In this document: positions 33,821 to 42,690 of the stretch, piece by piece
How the letters are laid out: each line of letters begins with the position of its first letter
Position numbering within the stretch: position 1 is the first letter of the stretch
NCBI GenBank assembly: GCA_963975575.1
Contig: CAXBHL010000002.1
Coordinates: 434,001 to 498,000, forward strand
DNA length: 64,000 nucleotides
Direction of reading: 5' to 3'
Source of the DNA: UBA6054 sp963975575
GTDB taxonomy: Bacteria; Planctomycetota; Phycisphaerae; Phycisphaerales; UBA1924
Program-made: the position numbers and the translations under genes
The notes under the pieces: generated by a model
Told to the model about the DNA's origin: nothing
Databases searched by the model: none
The model's input: the letters and a program-made list of their open reading frames with translations, nothing else

Positions 33821-33844
33821 GGGCCGGGCTTTCGGGCCCGGCCC
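33821..33844 (-). terminator. Terminator-like hairpin after the DUF4331 gene
   Basis: GGGCCGGGC and GCCCGGCCC form a nine-base stem with a short T/C/G loop, about 30 bases after the DUF4331 gene stop on the minus strand. There is no clear U tract. Confidence 0.5.
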
Positions 33845-33873
33845 GGCGGATGGAGGCCGCGGGGCGCTGCGGA

Positions 33874-35460
33874 TCAGCGGGCGGCGTTGTACAGATCAAT
33901 GAACGCGGCGATGTCGTAGAAGTTGATCAGGCCGTCGCCGTTGAGGTCGGCCTGCTCGAAGGCGGAGGGGGCCGGGTCCTTGCGGTTGCGGGTGGCCGAG
34001 TGCGGGGTGGCGCTGTACGGGAAGACCATGTTGTACGGCAGGTCGTTGCCCGCGACGTTGTCACCGACCACGGTGATCGTGTCGTAGGAGGGGCCGCTGG
34101 CGACGGCCGTCAGGGCGATGTCGACGACATCGTCGCCGAGCCGGCGCCCGTTGGGCCATCCGCTGGAGACGCCGCCGGTGGTGTCGCCGCCCACGAAGCC
34201 GAACCGGCTGAAGCCGTCCTGGCCCTCGAGGGTGACGGGGCCGGTGGTGGTGGCGACACGGAGCACGTCGGGGATGAAGATGTTGACCAGGTCCTGGCGG
34301 TCCTGGGTCTGGAAGGCGGTGCCGTACACGAGGTTGATCAGGGCGGCGACCTCCGGGTTGGCGGCGTAGGTCGAGTACTGGCTGTCCTGGGTCGGGGGGG
34401 TGCTGTTGAAGTTGTCCTTGTCCTTGAAGGCCACGAGTACCTCGTTGAACAGCGGGTTGCCCAGGCGGTTGACCTGGATCCAGTCACCGTAGTTGTCGAT
34501 GTCGTTCCCGGCCTTGCGGACGGTGATCTTCGGGCGGCTGACCGAGGCGTACACGCCGACACCGGTCTGCTCGCCGAAGAACGCGTCCTGGTACAGGCCG
34601 GCGGGGAGCTGATCGAGGGGGATCTGCACGGCGAAGGCGAGCACGTTGAATCCCTTGAATCCGTCCACGCCCCCGCCGTCCTGGCCAAGGCCGTCAGCCA
34701 GGGTGCCGTTGTTGTCGAGGATTCGGACGTTGAGCAGGTCGAACACGCCGGGCACGTCGGCGTAGAAGCCGTCGTCGCGGGAGCCGGCGAAGAGGGTCTC
34801 GCCGTTGACGCCCTCTGTGATCGCCTGGCGGGTGTAGGCGTCGAGGTTCTCGGCGGAGGTGGCGCCCGAGACGGCCATCCCCGTCGCGTCGTTGTAGAGG
34901 GGGGTGACGTTGTTGCCGGCGTTGGGCGGTGCGACGAAGGCCCCCTCGGTGACGATGTTGTGGTTCTCGGCGACCGCGCGGGTGACCGTGTAGGTCTGCG
35001 TGTAGTTCTGCTGGGCGTCGCCGATGGTCATGATCGGGCCGGCCGCGGTGCCGAGGCCGTACGAGAGGATGGTGTCCTCGTTCTTGTAGCCCTCGTCCAC
35101 CGGTGAGAAGCGGAAGTCGTAGCGGAGGGCGGTCTCACCGGACGCGGGATCGGTGATGTGGATCGAGTAGAGCGCGTCGGGGGCGAAGCGTTCGTGGTGG
35201 GGCCCGTCGCCCGGCTCGGAGAACGGGCGGACGTGCACGACCACGTTGAGCACCTGTTCGTCCGGTGTGCCGTACTTGGTGCCCATGAACGCGTAGACGT
35301 CGGTCAGGTTGGCCTGGGTGTCCTGTTTGATCAGCGGGGCGTCGGAATGGCTCGAGGCGTGCAGGGTGGGTGCGCTGACGCTCAGCGCGGTTCCCGCGGC
35401 CATCAGGGTGGCGGCGAGCGTGATTCCGGGCAGTGCCTTGAGTGCTTTGTTCGTCTTCAT
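33874..35460 (-). CDS. Secreted DUF4331-family protein with C-terminal dockerin-like repeat
   Basis: This 528-residue protein has a signal peptide (ITLAATLMAAGTALSVSAPT). The mature start HASSHSDAPLIKQDTQANLT, followed by DVYAFMG, is the DUF4331 signature. Later conserved parts are NVLAFAVQIPLDQLP and RPKITVRKAG. The last ~25 residues (QADLNGDGLINFYDIAAFID) form a single EF-hand-like dockerin repeat of the kind that ends many planctomycete secreted proteins. The role of DUF4331 is unknown. The start ATG at 35460 begins the signal peptide. Confidence 0.85.
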   Translation of the reverse strand: MKTNKALKALPGITLAATLMAAGTALSVSAPTLHASSHSDAPLIKQDTQANLTDVYAFMGTKYGTPDEQVLNVVVHVRPFSEPGDGPHHERFAPDALYSIHITDPASGETALRYDFRFSPVDEGYKNEDTILSYGLGTAAGPIMTIGDAQQNYTQTYTVTRAVAENHNIVTEGAFVAPPNAGNNVTPLYNDATGMAVSGATSAENLDAYTRQAITEGVNGETLFAGSRDDGFYADVPGVFDLLNVRILDNNGTLADGLGQDGGGVDGFKGFNVLAFAVQIPLDQLPAGLYQDAFFGEQTGVGVYASVSRPKITVRKAGNDIDNYGDWIQVNRLGNPLFNEVLVAFKDKDNFNSTPPTQDSQYSTYAANPEVAALINLVYGTAFQTQDRQDLVNIFIPDVLRVATTTGPVTLEGQDGFSRFGFVGGDTTGGVSSGWPNGRRLGDDVVDIALTAVASGPSYDTITVVGDNVAGNDLPYNMVFPYSATPHSATRNRKDPAPSAFEQADLNGDGLINFYDIAAFIDLYNAAR

Positions 35461-35563
35461 CGTGTGTTCCTTGGTGTGTGGGCGGCCGGTGCGGGCGCGG
35501 CGATCGCCGGGACGCCGGACGGCGCCGAACCCGTGGCCGCGTGGTTCTGATCGGGGAAGTTCC

Positions 35564-35601
35564 CTTGCGTCCCTTTGCCGGTGATGAACCGGGGACGCAA
35601 G
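35564..35601. promoter_or_regulatory. Strong hairpin in the leader of the DUF4331 gene
   Basis: CTTGCGTCCC and GGGACGCAAG are a 10-base perfect inverted repeat enclosing a second stem, CCGGT-GATGA-ACCGG. It sits about 105 bases before the DUF4331 start and 83 bases after sixA. It could be a terminator of the sixA transcript or a structured 5' leader. GGAACTT (minus strand, 35557-35563), resembling an ECF -35 box, abuts it. Confidence 0.45.
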
Positions 35602-35683
35602 CCCTTCGGGCGGGCGCAGGGGGCGGGTTTTGGATTCTGGAAACTTGTCGAGAACGCGCGACGCTCGATCCGCCGGGGCGCGG

Positions 35684-36166
35684 TCAGTCTTCCGGTCGGA
35701 ACGAACCAACCAAGCGGGCCGACCCGACGGGGTCGGAGGGGTCGACATCCAGACTGACCGCCCGGGCGGTCTCGTGCCGTGCCGGGGAAGCGGTGGGGCC
35801 CTGGGTCAGCACGGCGACCAGATGGGCGCACAGCGGGTTGTGCCCGATGACCGCCGCGCACGGAGCGCCGGAAAGATCGGCGATCACGTCGAGGTAGTCC
35901 GCCAGGCTCCGGTGGGCGGCCAGGCGGTCGTCGAGCTGGGGCAGCAGTTCGAGCGCGGTCCAGATGTGCTCGGCGGTCTCCCGCGCGCGCAGGTAGGGGC
36001 TCGCCAGCACGATGGCCGGACGCAGGCTCTCGGAGGCGAAGTAGGCGCCGAGCGCTTCGGCCTGGCGGTGCCCGCGCCGGCGCAGCGGGCGTCCCGCGTC
36101 CTCGCCGGTGGGGGACTCGTGCTCGGCCTTGGCGTGTCGGACGATGTGGAGCAGCATGGTGTTCAT
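35684..36166 (-). CDS. sixA: Phosphohistidine phosphatase, SixA family
   Basis: This 160-residue histidine phosphatase superfamily protein has the catalytic RHG-type motif LHIVRHAKAEHE near residue 10, SPYLRARETAEHI and the second catalytic His in VIGHNPLCAHL. SixA removes phosphate from histidine-phosphorylated proteins such as HPr-like or HPt domains. The first ATG (36166) overlaps the crcB stop by ATGA; ATG 36157 is also possible. Confidence 0.88.
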   Translation of the reverse strand: MNTMLLHIVRHAKAEHESPTGEDAGRPLRRRGHRQAEALGAYFASESLRPAIVLASPYLRARETAEHIWTALELLPQLDDRLAAHRSLADYLDVIADLSGAPCAAVIGHNPLCAHLVAVLTQGPTASPARHETARAVSLDVDPSDPVGSARLVGSFRPED

Positions 36167-36579
36167 CCGGCGGCGAGCCCGCCGCCCAGCCAGTGGCCGA
36201 TCCACACCCCGGCCATTCCGAGGACGAGCGTCGCGGCAACATACGCGGCCGCGTGGGCGGTGTGGCCGCGCGAAAGGAGGGTGACGGTCTCCCAGCCTAT
36301 CGCGCTGAACGTCGTGAACCCGCCGAGAAACCCGACGATCAGCAGCAGGCGGGCTTCTTCACGCATCCCGAACCCGAGCCGGCCCCAGGCAAGCCCGATA
36401 AGCAGGCATCCGATCACGTTGACCGCCAGCGTGGCCCCGGTGTGCACGCCCGGCAGCGGCTCGGCACCTTCCGCCGTGGCGGGGCTGGCGGGCCAGACGC
36501 GGGCGATACCGATCGCGATCAGGTAGCGGCTCAGGCAGCCGAGCCCGCCGCCGACGAACACCAGCAAGGGGTGGAGCAT
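36163..36579 (-). CDS. crcB: Fluoride channel CrcB/Fluc
   Basis: This 138-residue membrane protein has four helices and Fluc signatures: FVGGGLGCLSRYLIAIG, TLAVNVIGCLLIGLAWGRLG and VGFLGGFTTFSAIGWETV. CrcB exports fluoride as a dual-topology dimer, so a single gene is enough. I see no fluoride riboswitch directly upstream. The gap to the preceding gene is 8 bp, so it is within an operon with the two zinc-ribbon membrane proteins and sixA. Confidence 0.95.
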   Translation of the reverse strand: MLHPLLVFVGGGLGCLSRYLIAIGIARVWPASPATAEGAEPLPGVHTGATLAVNVIGCLLIGLAWGRLGFGMREEARLLLIVGFLGGFTTFSAIGWETVTLLSRGHTAHAAAYVAATLVLGMAGVWIGHWLGGGLAAG

Positions 36580-36587
36580 GGAACAGT

Positions 36588-37505
36588 TTAGGGTTCGTTC
36601 CGCGCGGGGCGGGCCGCGCCGGGCGGCGGCAGGCCGTCGCTGAGCCAGAGGATCGACAGCGCGGTGCGCATCCGCGGCGGCAGGGCCAGCCGAACGATCA
36701 ACCGGGCGATCTTGCGTCCCGTCAGCACGCCCGGGATGAGCCCCACGGCGACGGCGATCAGCCCGCCAGCGAAGAGCGGTACCCGCAGGACGTCGGAGGC
36801 GGCATCGCGGGCGGTGATCGTGCCGGGCACGTTCGGCTCGGGAAGGCTGAGCATCCAGACGTAGCTCGCGGCCAGCGCGATCGGGATCAACGGCAGCAAG
36901 AACGCGCCCCATCGCCGGCTCCCCAGCGTCGCGGTCGACCAGAACGCTCCAAAGGTGAACGAGACGGCGGCCAGCGGGAACCAGAACGCGAACCGGTCGC
37001 GGTGCAGGATCCAATCGGTGCGGCCGGTCGCGAGGGGGTCCGAAGCACGCTGCGACGCCCACCATGACTCCGAGACGGGTGACCAAGAGCCGCGGAACGG
37101 GCTGACCCCGCCGCCGATGGTCGGGTCTTCGACGCCCTGTCCGCGTTGCCACTCGATGAAGCGCAGGGAGATCTCTTCGCCGGCGTCCTCGAAGGCCATT
37201 TCCATTCCGCCGAACATCAGCCCGAACGTCGGGCCGAACTGGGCGCCCAGGGCGCCCAGCAGCACCAGCACCCACAGCGCGGCGAGCGTCTTGGCCCACC
37301 GGTCGGCCCACCGGCTCAGCGCCGGGTACTCCTGCAGGGCCGCCAGCTGCCCGCACTCTGGACATCGGGCCGCGATCAGCCCGTAGCGGTGCTCGCGGAA
37401 GACGGTCTGCCCGAACAGGCTGAACCCGCAGCGGGCGCACGGCCGGTCGGTGCGGATCTGATAGCCCGTGGGCGTGTCGGCGTGCGTGGCAGCGTCGGTG
37501 TTCAT
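36588..37505 (-). CDS. Zinc-ribbon membrane protein
   Basis: This 305-residue protein has an N-terminal zinc ribbon (CARCGFSLFG and ARCPECGQLA) followed by four to five membrane helices (ALWVLVLLGALGAQFGPTFG, FWFPLAAVSFTFGAFW, LLPLIPIALAASYVWML, LIAVAVGLIPGVLTG). I recognise no function. Proteins of this shape are common in Phycisphaerae-like genomes. It overlaps the preceding gene by ATGA. Confidence 0.7.
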   Translation of the reverse strand: MNTDAATHADTPTGYQIRTDRPCARCGFSLFGQTVFREHRYGLIAARCPECGQLAALQEYPALSRWADRWAKTLAALWVLVLLGALGAQFGPTFGLMFGGMEMAFEDAGEEISLRFIEWQRGQGVEDPTIGGGVSPFRGSWSPVSESWWASQRASDPLATGRTDWILHRDRFAFWFPLAAVSFTFGAFWSTATLGSRRWGAFLLPLIPIALAASYVWMLSLPEPNVPGTITARDAASDVLRVPLFAGGLIAVAVGLIPGVLTGRKIARLIVRLALPPRMRTALSILWLSDGLPPPGAARPARNEP

Positions 37506-38218
37506 CGGTTCTCCCGGAGGGCTCGTCGGTTGCGTCGCAGCGCCGCGCGCCGCTCCCGCTTTGCGGATGCCCACAGCGCACGGACGGACGATCCGAGCGG
37601 CATGCCCATCGCGAAGAACACCGCGAACAGCATCGCCATGGTCAGGTGCTCGGAGATGCTTCTCGCGGTCCGGAGGCTGCCCCAGGCCGGACGGGGCGGA
37701 TCCGGCAGGGCGTTGGACATCACGTAGATCCATCCCGGCAGGGTGGCGATGGCCGCGACCCCGGCGGACCAGACCAGCCACACCCCGATCGCGGGCAGGT
37801 GGGCCAGGGCCGAGCGTGCCCACGCGCCGGCGAACCCGGCGGCCATCAGCAACAGCACGGCATTGACGAGCAGATCGGGGCCCTGGGCGTCGGGGCGGAG
37901 CAATCCGGGGGTGAGCACCAGCACGTGCAGCGGGTTGCGTCCGAACTGGGTCGACGCGAGCGTGGCGGCATCGGACACCAGCCAGACACCCGCCGCCGTC
38001 AGGGCGCAGATGACGGTCCACTGGACGGCCACCAGCACCCCCGCCCGCACGCCGCGCCGGGCGGCCCGGAACCCGGCCACCATCGGATCCCGTCGCCGGA
38101 CGCTCACCCCCTGGCAGCCCGGGCAGACCACGATCGGCAGCCGCTCCACCGGGTCGAACACCGCCCGGACCCTGGAGAGGTCAAAGCCGCAGGACGGGCA
38201 GTTGTGGGGCGTGGGCAC
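37502..38218 (-). CDS. Zinc-ribbon membrane protein
   Basis: This 238-residue protein starts with GTG at 38218. It has an N-terminal zinc ribbon (CPSCGFDLSR and VVCPGCQGV) and about four membrane helices (WTVICALTAAGVWLV, AVLLLMAAGFAGAWARSALA, LPAIGVWLVWSAGVAAIATL, MAMLFAVFFAMGMPLG). It is the first gene of the leftward operon leading to crcB and sixA. Its start is only 50 bp from proB on the other strand, so the two must share a divergent promoter region. Function unknown. Confidence 0.7.
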   Translation of the reverse strand: MPTPHNCPSCGFDLSRVRAVFDPVERLPIVVCPGCQGVSVRRRDPMVAGFRAARRGVRAGVLVAVQWTVICALTAAGVWLVSDAATLASTQFGRNPLHVLVLTPGLLRPDAQGPDLLVNAVLLLMAAGFAGAWARSALAHLPAIGVWLVWSAGVAAIATLPGWIYVMSNALPDPPRPAWGSLRTARSISEHLTMAMLFAVFFAMGMPLGSSVRALWASAKRERRAALRRNRRALRENR

Positions 38219-38268
38219 GCCAAGAGGATACGGAACGCGGGGCCGGGGGTTTCAGACCCCCGCCGGCG

Positions 38269-39414
38269 ATGCAAGAATCACCCATGCAAGAGCACAGGTC
38301 GGCGGACGCGGTCGGGCGGCTGGTGGTGAAGGTGGGCAGCGCGGTGGTCGCGCCGGGCGGCCGGGTCGATCGAGTCGCCATGGAGCGTGTGGCCGAGGAA
38401 CTCGCCCTGCTGGTCCGTTCGGGCGTGCGGGCGGTGCTGGTGTCGTCCGGGGCCGTCGCGTCGGGTTTCCGCACGCTCGGGCTCTCGGGCATGCCGCGGA
38501 TGATCCGCCAGAAGCAGGCGGCCGCCGCGATCGGCCAGCCCGCCCTGATGCGGGCCTACTCCGAGCTGCTGGGCGAGCACGGCGTCTTCGCGGCCCAGGT
38601 GCTGCTGACCACCGATGACTTCGGCCACCGCGAGCGATTCCTCAACGCCCGTCACACCATCGAGACGCTGCTCGACGCCGTCGTGCTGCCGATCATCAAC
38701 GAGAACGACTCCGTGGCCTTCGACGAGATCAAGCTCGGCGACAACGACCGGCTCAGCGCCCTGGTGGCCTCGGCCATCGACGCGGACCTGCTCGTGCTGC
38801 TCAGCGTCGCGCCGGGGCTGGTCGATCCGGCGACGGGCGAGGTCGTGCCCGTGGTCACGGACATCGGCGCCGCCCGCGGGCTGGTGGACGCCCGGTCGCG
38901 GTCGGGCGTGGGCACGGGCGGCATGGCCACGAAGCTCGACGCCGCGGCCATCGTCAACGAGCACGGCATCCCCGCGGTGCTCACCCGCGGGCCGACCGAC
39001 GCCGTGCCCGACCCCATCGGGCGTGTGCTGCGGGGCGGCCACACCGGCACCCGGTTCGAGGCCGCCGCGCCGGCCGGGGTGCCCGCCCGCAAGTCCTGGA
39101 TCGCCCACGCCGCGGCGTCCCGGGGCGTCATCGTCGTCGACGACGGCGCGGCCCGGGCCCTGATCGAGCGGGGCGCGAGCCTGCTGCCCGGCGGCATCGT
39201 CCGCGTGGACGGGCGCTTCGAGGCCGGGGCCGCGGTGGACATCAGCAACCGCGACGGCCGGCGGATCGCCCGCGGGCTGGTTTCCTACGGCAGCGGCGAG
39301 ATCGAGCGGATCAAGGGCGCTCGCAGCGACGCCATCGCGGGCATCCTGGGCTACTCCTACGCCGACGAGGTCGTGCACCGCGACGATCTGCGCCTGATGG
39401 CCGTTTCCCCCTGA
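38269..39414 (+). CDS. proB: Glutamate 5-kinase, first of two tandem copies
   Basis: This 381-residue enzyme phosphorylates glutamate as the first step of proline synthesis. The amino-acid kinase domain shows RLVVKVGSAVVAPGG, VLVSSGAVASGFRTLG, QKQAAAAIGQPALMRAYSEL, IINENDSVAFDEIKLGDNDR and GVGTGGMATKLDAAAI. The C-terminal PUA domain (about residues 290-370) has GASLLPGGIVRVDGRFEAGA. ATG 38284 is an alternative start. A hairpin (GGGGGT/ACCCCC, 38245-38261) lies just before the start. It has a close paralogue 190 bp downstream. Confidence 0.93.
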   Translation: MQESPMQEHRSADAVGRLVVKVGSAVVAPGGRVDRVAMERVAEELALLVRSGVRAVLVSSGAVASGFRTLGLSGMPRMIRQKQAAAAIGQPALMRAYSELLGEHGVFAAQVLLTTDDFGHRERFLNARHTIETLLDAVVLPIINENDSVAFDEIKLGDNDRLSALVASAIDADLLVLLSVAPGLVDPATGEVVPVVTDIGAARGLVDARSRSGVGTGGMATKLDAAAIVNEHGIPAVLTRGPTDAVPDPIGRVLRGGHTGTRFEAAAPAGVPARKSWIAHAAASRGVIVVDDGAARALIERGASLLPGGIVRVDGRFEAGAAVDISNRDGRRIARGLVSYGSGEIERIKGARSDAIAGILGYSYADEVVHRDDLRLMAVSP

Positions 39415-39605
39415 TCGGGGCGCAACTCCGAGCGACGGGCGTGTTCTGGCGGGCGTATCAGGAACAAAGTGAGAATCAAACACGCCCCGCGCCGCGTGCT
39501 GTGGTACTTGGTTTCAAGGGGTCAAACGCGGCGCATGCCATATCGGCAGTGCCGAGGTTCCGATATTCATCGCGCGACCGACTTGTGGGCGTCAATAATG
39601 TTCTT

Positions 39606-40733
39606 ATGGCAGAAACGGATCAATCCGCAAGCGTGCGTCGGGTGGTGGTCAAGGTCGGCAGCGCGGTCGTCGCGCCGGGCGGGCGCATGCACCCCGAGAC
39701 GCTCGAGCGCATCGTCGACGAGATCGCAGAACTGGTCAACAGCGGCATCCAGGTGGTGCTCGTATCTTCGGGCGCGGTCTCGGCTGGCTTCCGCTCGCTG
39801 GGGCTCGACTGCATGCCCCTGAACACCCGCCAGAAGCAGGCGGCCGCCGCGATCGGCCAGCCCACGCTCATCCGCACCTACGCCGAGAAACTGGCCCACC
39901 ACAGCATCACGGCGGCCCAGGTGCTGCTGACCGCCGACGATTTCGGCCGGCGCGAGCGGTTCCTCAACGCCCGCGACACGCTGGAAACGCTGCTCGAAGC
40001 CGGGATCACGCCCATCATCAACGAGAACGACTCGGTGGTGTTCGACGAGATCAAGCTCGGCGACAACGACCGCCTGAGCGCGCTGGCGGCCTCGTGCATC
40101 CACGCGGACCTGCTCGTGCTGCTCAGCGTGGCGCCCGGCCTCGTGGACATGGACACCGGCACGATCATCCCCCGGGTCACCAGCATCGCCGAGGCCCGCT
40201 CGTATGTTGACGAGACGGCCTCCTCCGGCGTGGGCACCGGGGGCATGGGTTCGAAGCTCGAGGCGATCGGCATCGTGATGGAGCACGGCATCCCCGCGGT
40301 GCTGACCGCCGGGCCTACGGCCGAGGTCTCCGACCCGATCGCCCGCGTGCTCCGCGGCGAGGCCGTTGGCACGCGGTTCGACGTCAACACCGACACCCTG
40401 ACCGCCCGCAAGTCCTGGATCGCCCACGCCGCCGCGGGCGACGGGGCCATCACCGTCGATGACGGCGCGGCCACCGCTGTGCTCGAGCGTGGCGCCAGCC
40501 TGCTGCCCGGGGGCATCCTCCGCGTCGACGGGCACTTCGACTCTGGCTCGGCCGTGGAGATCCGCGACCTCAACGGCCTGTGCATCGCACGGGGCCTGGC
40601 GTCGTACAACAGCGCGGAGATCGACCAGATCAAGGGGTCCAAGAGCGGGGAGATCGAGCGGCTGCTCGGCTACATGAACACCAGCGTCGTCGTGCACCGC
40701 GACGACCTGCAACTCATCGGAGGTGACCAGTGA
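39606..40733 (+). CDS. proB: Glutamate 5-kinase, second tandem copy
   Basis: This 375-residue paralogue of the preceding gene has the same domains: RRVVVKVGSAVVAPGGRMHP, VLVSSGAVSAGFRSLG, IINENDSVVFDEIKLGDNDR, GVGTGGMGSKLEAIGI and a PUA domain with GASLLPGGILRVDGHFDSGS. Long stretches are identical or nearly so. The GTG of proA overlaps its stop (GTGA), giving a standard proBA pair. The 191-bp gap upstream lacks a coding frame and should hold its own promoter. Both copies retain the kinase motifs, so neither looks like a pseudogene. Confidence 0.93.
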   Translation: MAETDQSASVRRVVVKVGSAVVAPGGRMHPETLERIVDEIAELVNSGIQVVLVSSGAVSAGFRSLGLDCMPLNTRQKQAAAAIGQPTLIRTYAEKLAHHSITAAQVLLTADDFGRRERFLNARDTLETLLEAGITPIINENDSVVFDEIKLGDNDRLSALAASCIHADLLVLLSVAPGLVDMDTGTIIPRVTSIAEARSYVDETASSGVGTGGMGSKLEAIGIVMEHGIPAVLTAGPTAEVSDPIARVLRGEAVGTRFDVNTDTLTARKSWIAHAAAGDGAITVDDGAATAVLERGASLLPGGILRVDGHFDSGSAVEIRDLNGLCIARGLASYNSAEIDQIKGSKSGEIERLLGYMNTSVVVHRDDLQLIGGDQ

Positions 40734-42001
40734 CCGCAACCGCCGCCAACCCCTCCATCCGTGACATCGCCCGCAACGCCCGCGCCGCGTCCCGCCTGGT
40801 CGGCGACCTGTCCGAGGCGACCCGCAACGCGGTGCTGCTGGACCTGGCCGACCGCATCGGTTCGCGTCAGGCCGAGATCCTGGCCGCCAACGACGCCGAC
40901 ATGGCCGCGGCCGAGGCCGCCGGCGTGGACGCGCCCAAGCTCAAGCGGCTCAAACTCACGCCGGACAGCCTGAAGCAGTTGTGCGACGGCCTCCGCCAGA
41001 TCGCCGATCTGCCCGATCCGGTGGGGCAGGTGACGAAGTCCTACACCGTCCCCAGCGGGTTGAAAGTCGAGAAAGTCCGCACGCCGCTCGGCGTGATCGC
41101 CATGATCTACGAGGCCCGCCCCGGCGTGACCATCGACGCCTTCGCCCTGTGCTTCAAGGCCGGCAACGCCTGCCTGCTCAAGGGCGGGAAGGAGGCGGAC
41201 CGTTCCAACCGGCTGCTCGCGTCGATCGCCCGCGAATCGCTGGAGGCCCACGGCGCCCCGGCCGACGCGATGCACGCCATCACCTCGTCCGACCGCGAAG
41301 AACTCAAGACGATGCTGACCCTGTCGGACGACATCGACCTGGTCATCCCCCGCGGCGGGGCCGGGCTGATCCGCTTCGTCCACGAGCACTCCCGCATCCC
41401 GACCATCCAGCACTTCCACGGCGTGTGCCATGTGTTCGTCGACAAGGCCGCGGACCTTGACGAGGCCTTGGAGATCGTCGCGACCGGCAAGACGAGCTCC
41501 CCCGCGACCTGCAACACCACCGAGTGCGTGCTGGTGCACAAGGATGTCGCCGACGAGTTCGTCCCCCGCCTGATCGAGCGGGCCGCCAAGGATGGCGTGA
41601 CCATCCGCGGCGACGAGCGGTTCATGGCCGCGGCCAAGGGTGCCGCCCATGTCCAGCCCGCCACCGACACCGACTGGGGCACCGAATACCTCGACCTGAT
41701 CCTCGCGGCCCGCGTCGTCGATTCGTTTGACGACGCCCTGGCCCACATCAACCGCTACTCGTCCGGCCACACCGAGGCCATCGCCACCACCGACACCGCG
41801 ACCGGGGAGGCCTTCTGCCGGCGCGTCAAGTCCTCCTGCGTGCTGGTCAACGCCTCGACCCGCTTCAACGACGGCTTCCAGCTCGGCTTGGGCGCCGAGA
41901 TCGGCATCTCGACCAGCCGCATCCACGCCTACGGGCCGATGGGTCTGGAGGGGCTGACGATCGAGCGGTTCGTGGTGCGAGGGGACGGGCAGACGCGGTA
42001 G
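40730..42001 (+). CDS. proA: Glutamate-5-semialdehyde dehydrogenase (gamma-glutamyl phosphate reductase)
   Basis: This 423-residue enzyme reduces glutamyl phosphate in the second step of proline synthesis. Motifs include LGVIAMIYEARPGVTIDAFA, LKGGKEADRSN, VIPRGGAGLI and the catalytic Cys in SSPATCNTTECVLVH. The C-terminal stretch GAEIGISTSRIHAYGPMGLE is typical. It is translated from GTG at 40730, overlapping the proB stop. The normal family length is about 415-420. Confidence 0.97.
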   Translation: MTATAANPSIRDIARNARAASRLVGDLSEATRNAVLLDLADRIGSRQAEILAANDADMAAAEAAGVDAPKLKRLKLTPDSLKQLCDGLRQIADLPDPVGQVTKSYTVPSGLKVEKVRTPLGVIAMIYEARPGVTIDAFALCFKAGNACLLKGGKEADRSNRLLASIARESLEAHGAPADAMHAITSSDREELKTMLTLSDDIDLVIPRGGAGLIRFVHEHSRIPTIQHFHGVCHVFVDKAADLDEALEIVATGKTSSPATCNTTECVLVHKDVADEFVPRLIERAAKDGVTIRGDERFMAAAKGAAHVQPATDTDWGTEYLDLILAARVVDSFDDALAHINRYSSGHTEAIATTDTATGEAFCRRVKSSCVLVNASTRFNDGFQLGLGAEIGISTSRIHAYGPMGLEGLTIERFVVRGDGQTR

Positions 42002-42006
42002 GTGAC

Positions 42007-42672
42007 TCAGGTTGGGCTGGCGAGCCGGTGCTGAGCGTGGCCGCACTCCGGGCACACGCTCACGGGGCCCCCGCATTCGCCACACCGGGTCGTGGGCTTG
42101 AGTCCGACGAGCGGGTACGCGCATACTTCGCACACGATTCCTGATGCAGGGGTCGAGGCACCCGGCGGTTTGGTGTGAACGATGAGAATGAGCGCCGGCA
42201 CCATCAACGCGTACCAGACGGCGATGGCCTCGGGAATCATCAGGTTGGATCTCCCTGAGAAGTGGAACGCCTCAAGGACGAACATCGACACGATGCTGAG
42301 TCCGCCGGCAATGGCGAGAATTGGAATAGCCCAGGGCCTTTTCCAGACCCAGGCGATGACCACCCCCCAGATCAGCGAACTGACAAGCGGGGCGAAGATC
42401 CCGGTTGTTATCATCAGCAACCAGAAGCCCCAGAGCGGCCACGACAGGCAGAGGGCGAACGCAACATACTTGCGGATCACGCCGTGGCCGATCCGCAGTG
42501 TCAGCGGGATAAACGCAATCCCGTGTGCTGCCCCCAGGAGCAAGACGAGCACGGAAGCGTGCTGCGATTGGTCCGACCACATCGAAAGCCCGATGCCGCA
42601 CGCGGCACTGACCACGGCGAGCACAGCGGTCAGGTCCATCAGCTCAATTCGGTGCTTGATGGTCGCGGCCAT
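42007..42672 (-). CDS. Membrane protein with C-terminal zinc ribbon
   Basis: This 221-residue protein has about six hydrophobic helices (AVLAVVSAACGIGLSM, SVLVLLLGAAHGIAFIPLTL, FALCLSWPLWGFWLLMITTG and others). A C-terminal double zinc ribbon follows: CEVCAYPLVG, RCGECGGPVSVCPECGHAQH. I recognise no function. It is 18 bp after mqnE on the same strand. It differs from the zinc-ribbon proteins at 36.6-38.2 kb in having the ribbon at the C-terminus. Confidence 0.65.
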   Translation of the reverse strand: MAATIKHRIELMDLTAVLAVVSAACGIGLSMWSDQSQHASVLVLLLGAAHGIAFIPLTLRIGHGVIRKYVAFALCLSWPLWGFWLLMITTGIFAPLVSSLIWGVVIAWVWKRPWAIPILAIAGGLSIVSMFVLEAFHFSGRSNLMIPEAIAVWYALMVPALILIVHTKPPGASTPASGIVCEVCAYPLVGLKPTTRCGECGGPVSVCPECGHAQHRLASPT

Positions 42673-42690
42673 CTGGCCTCCCCGTTCCCG

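Noticed and set aside
36163..36640. Fluoride riboswitch before crcB
   Set aside because: The gap before crcB is only 8 bases and the gene is inside an operon. No leader with the riboswitch consensus could be found.
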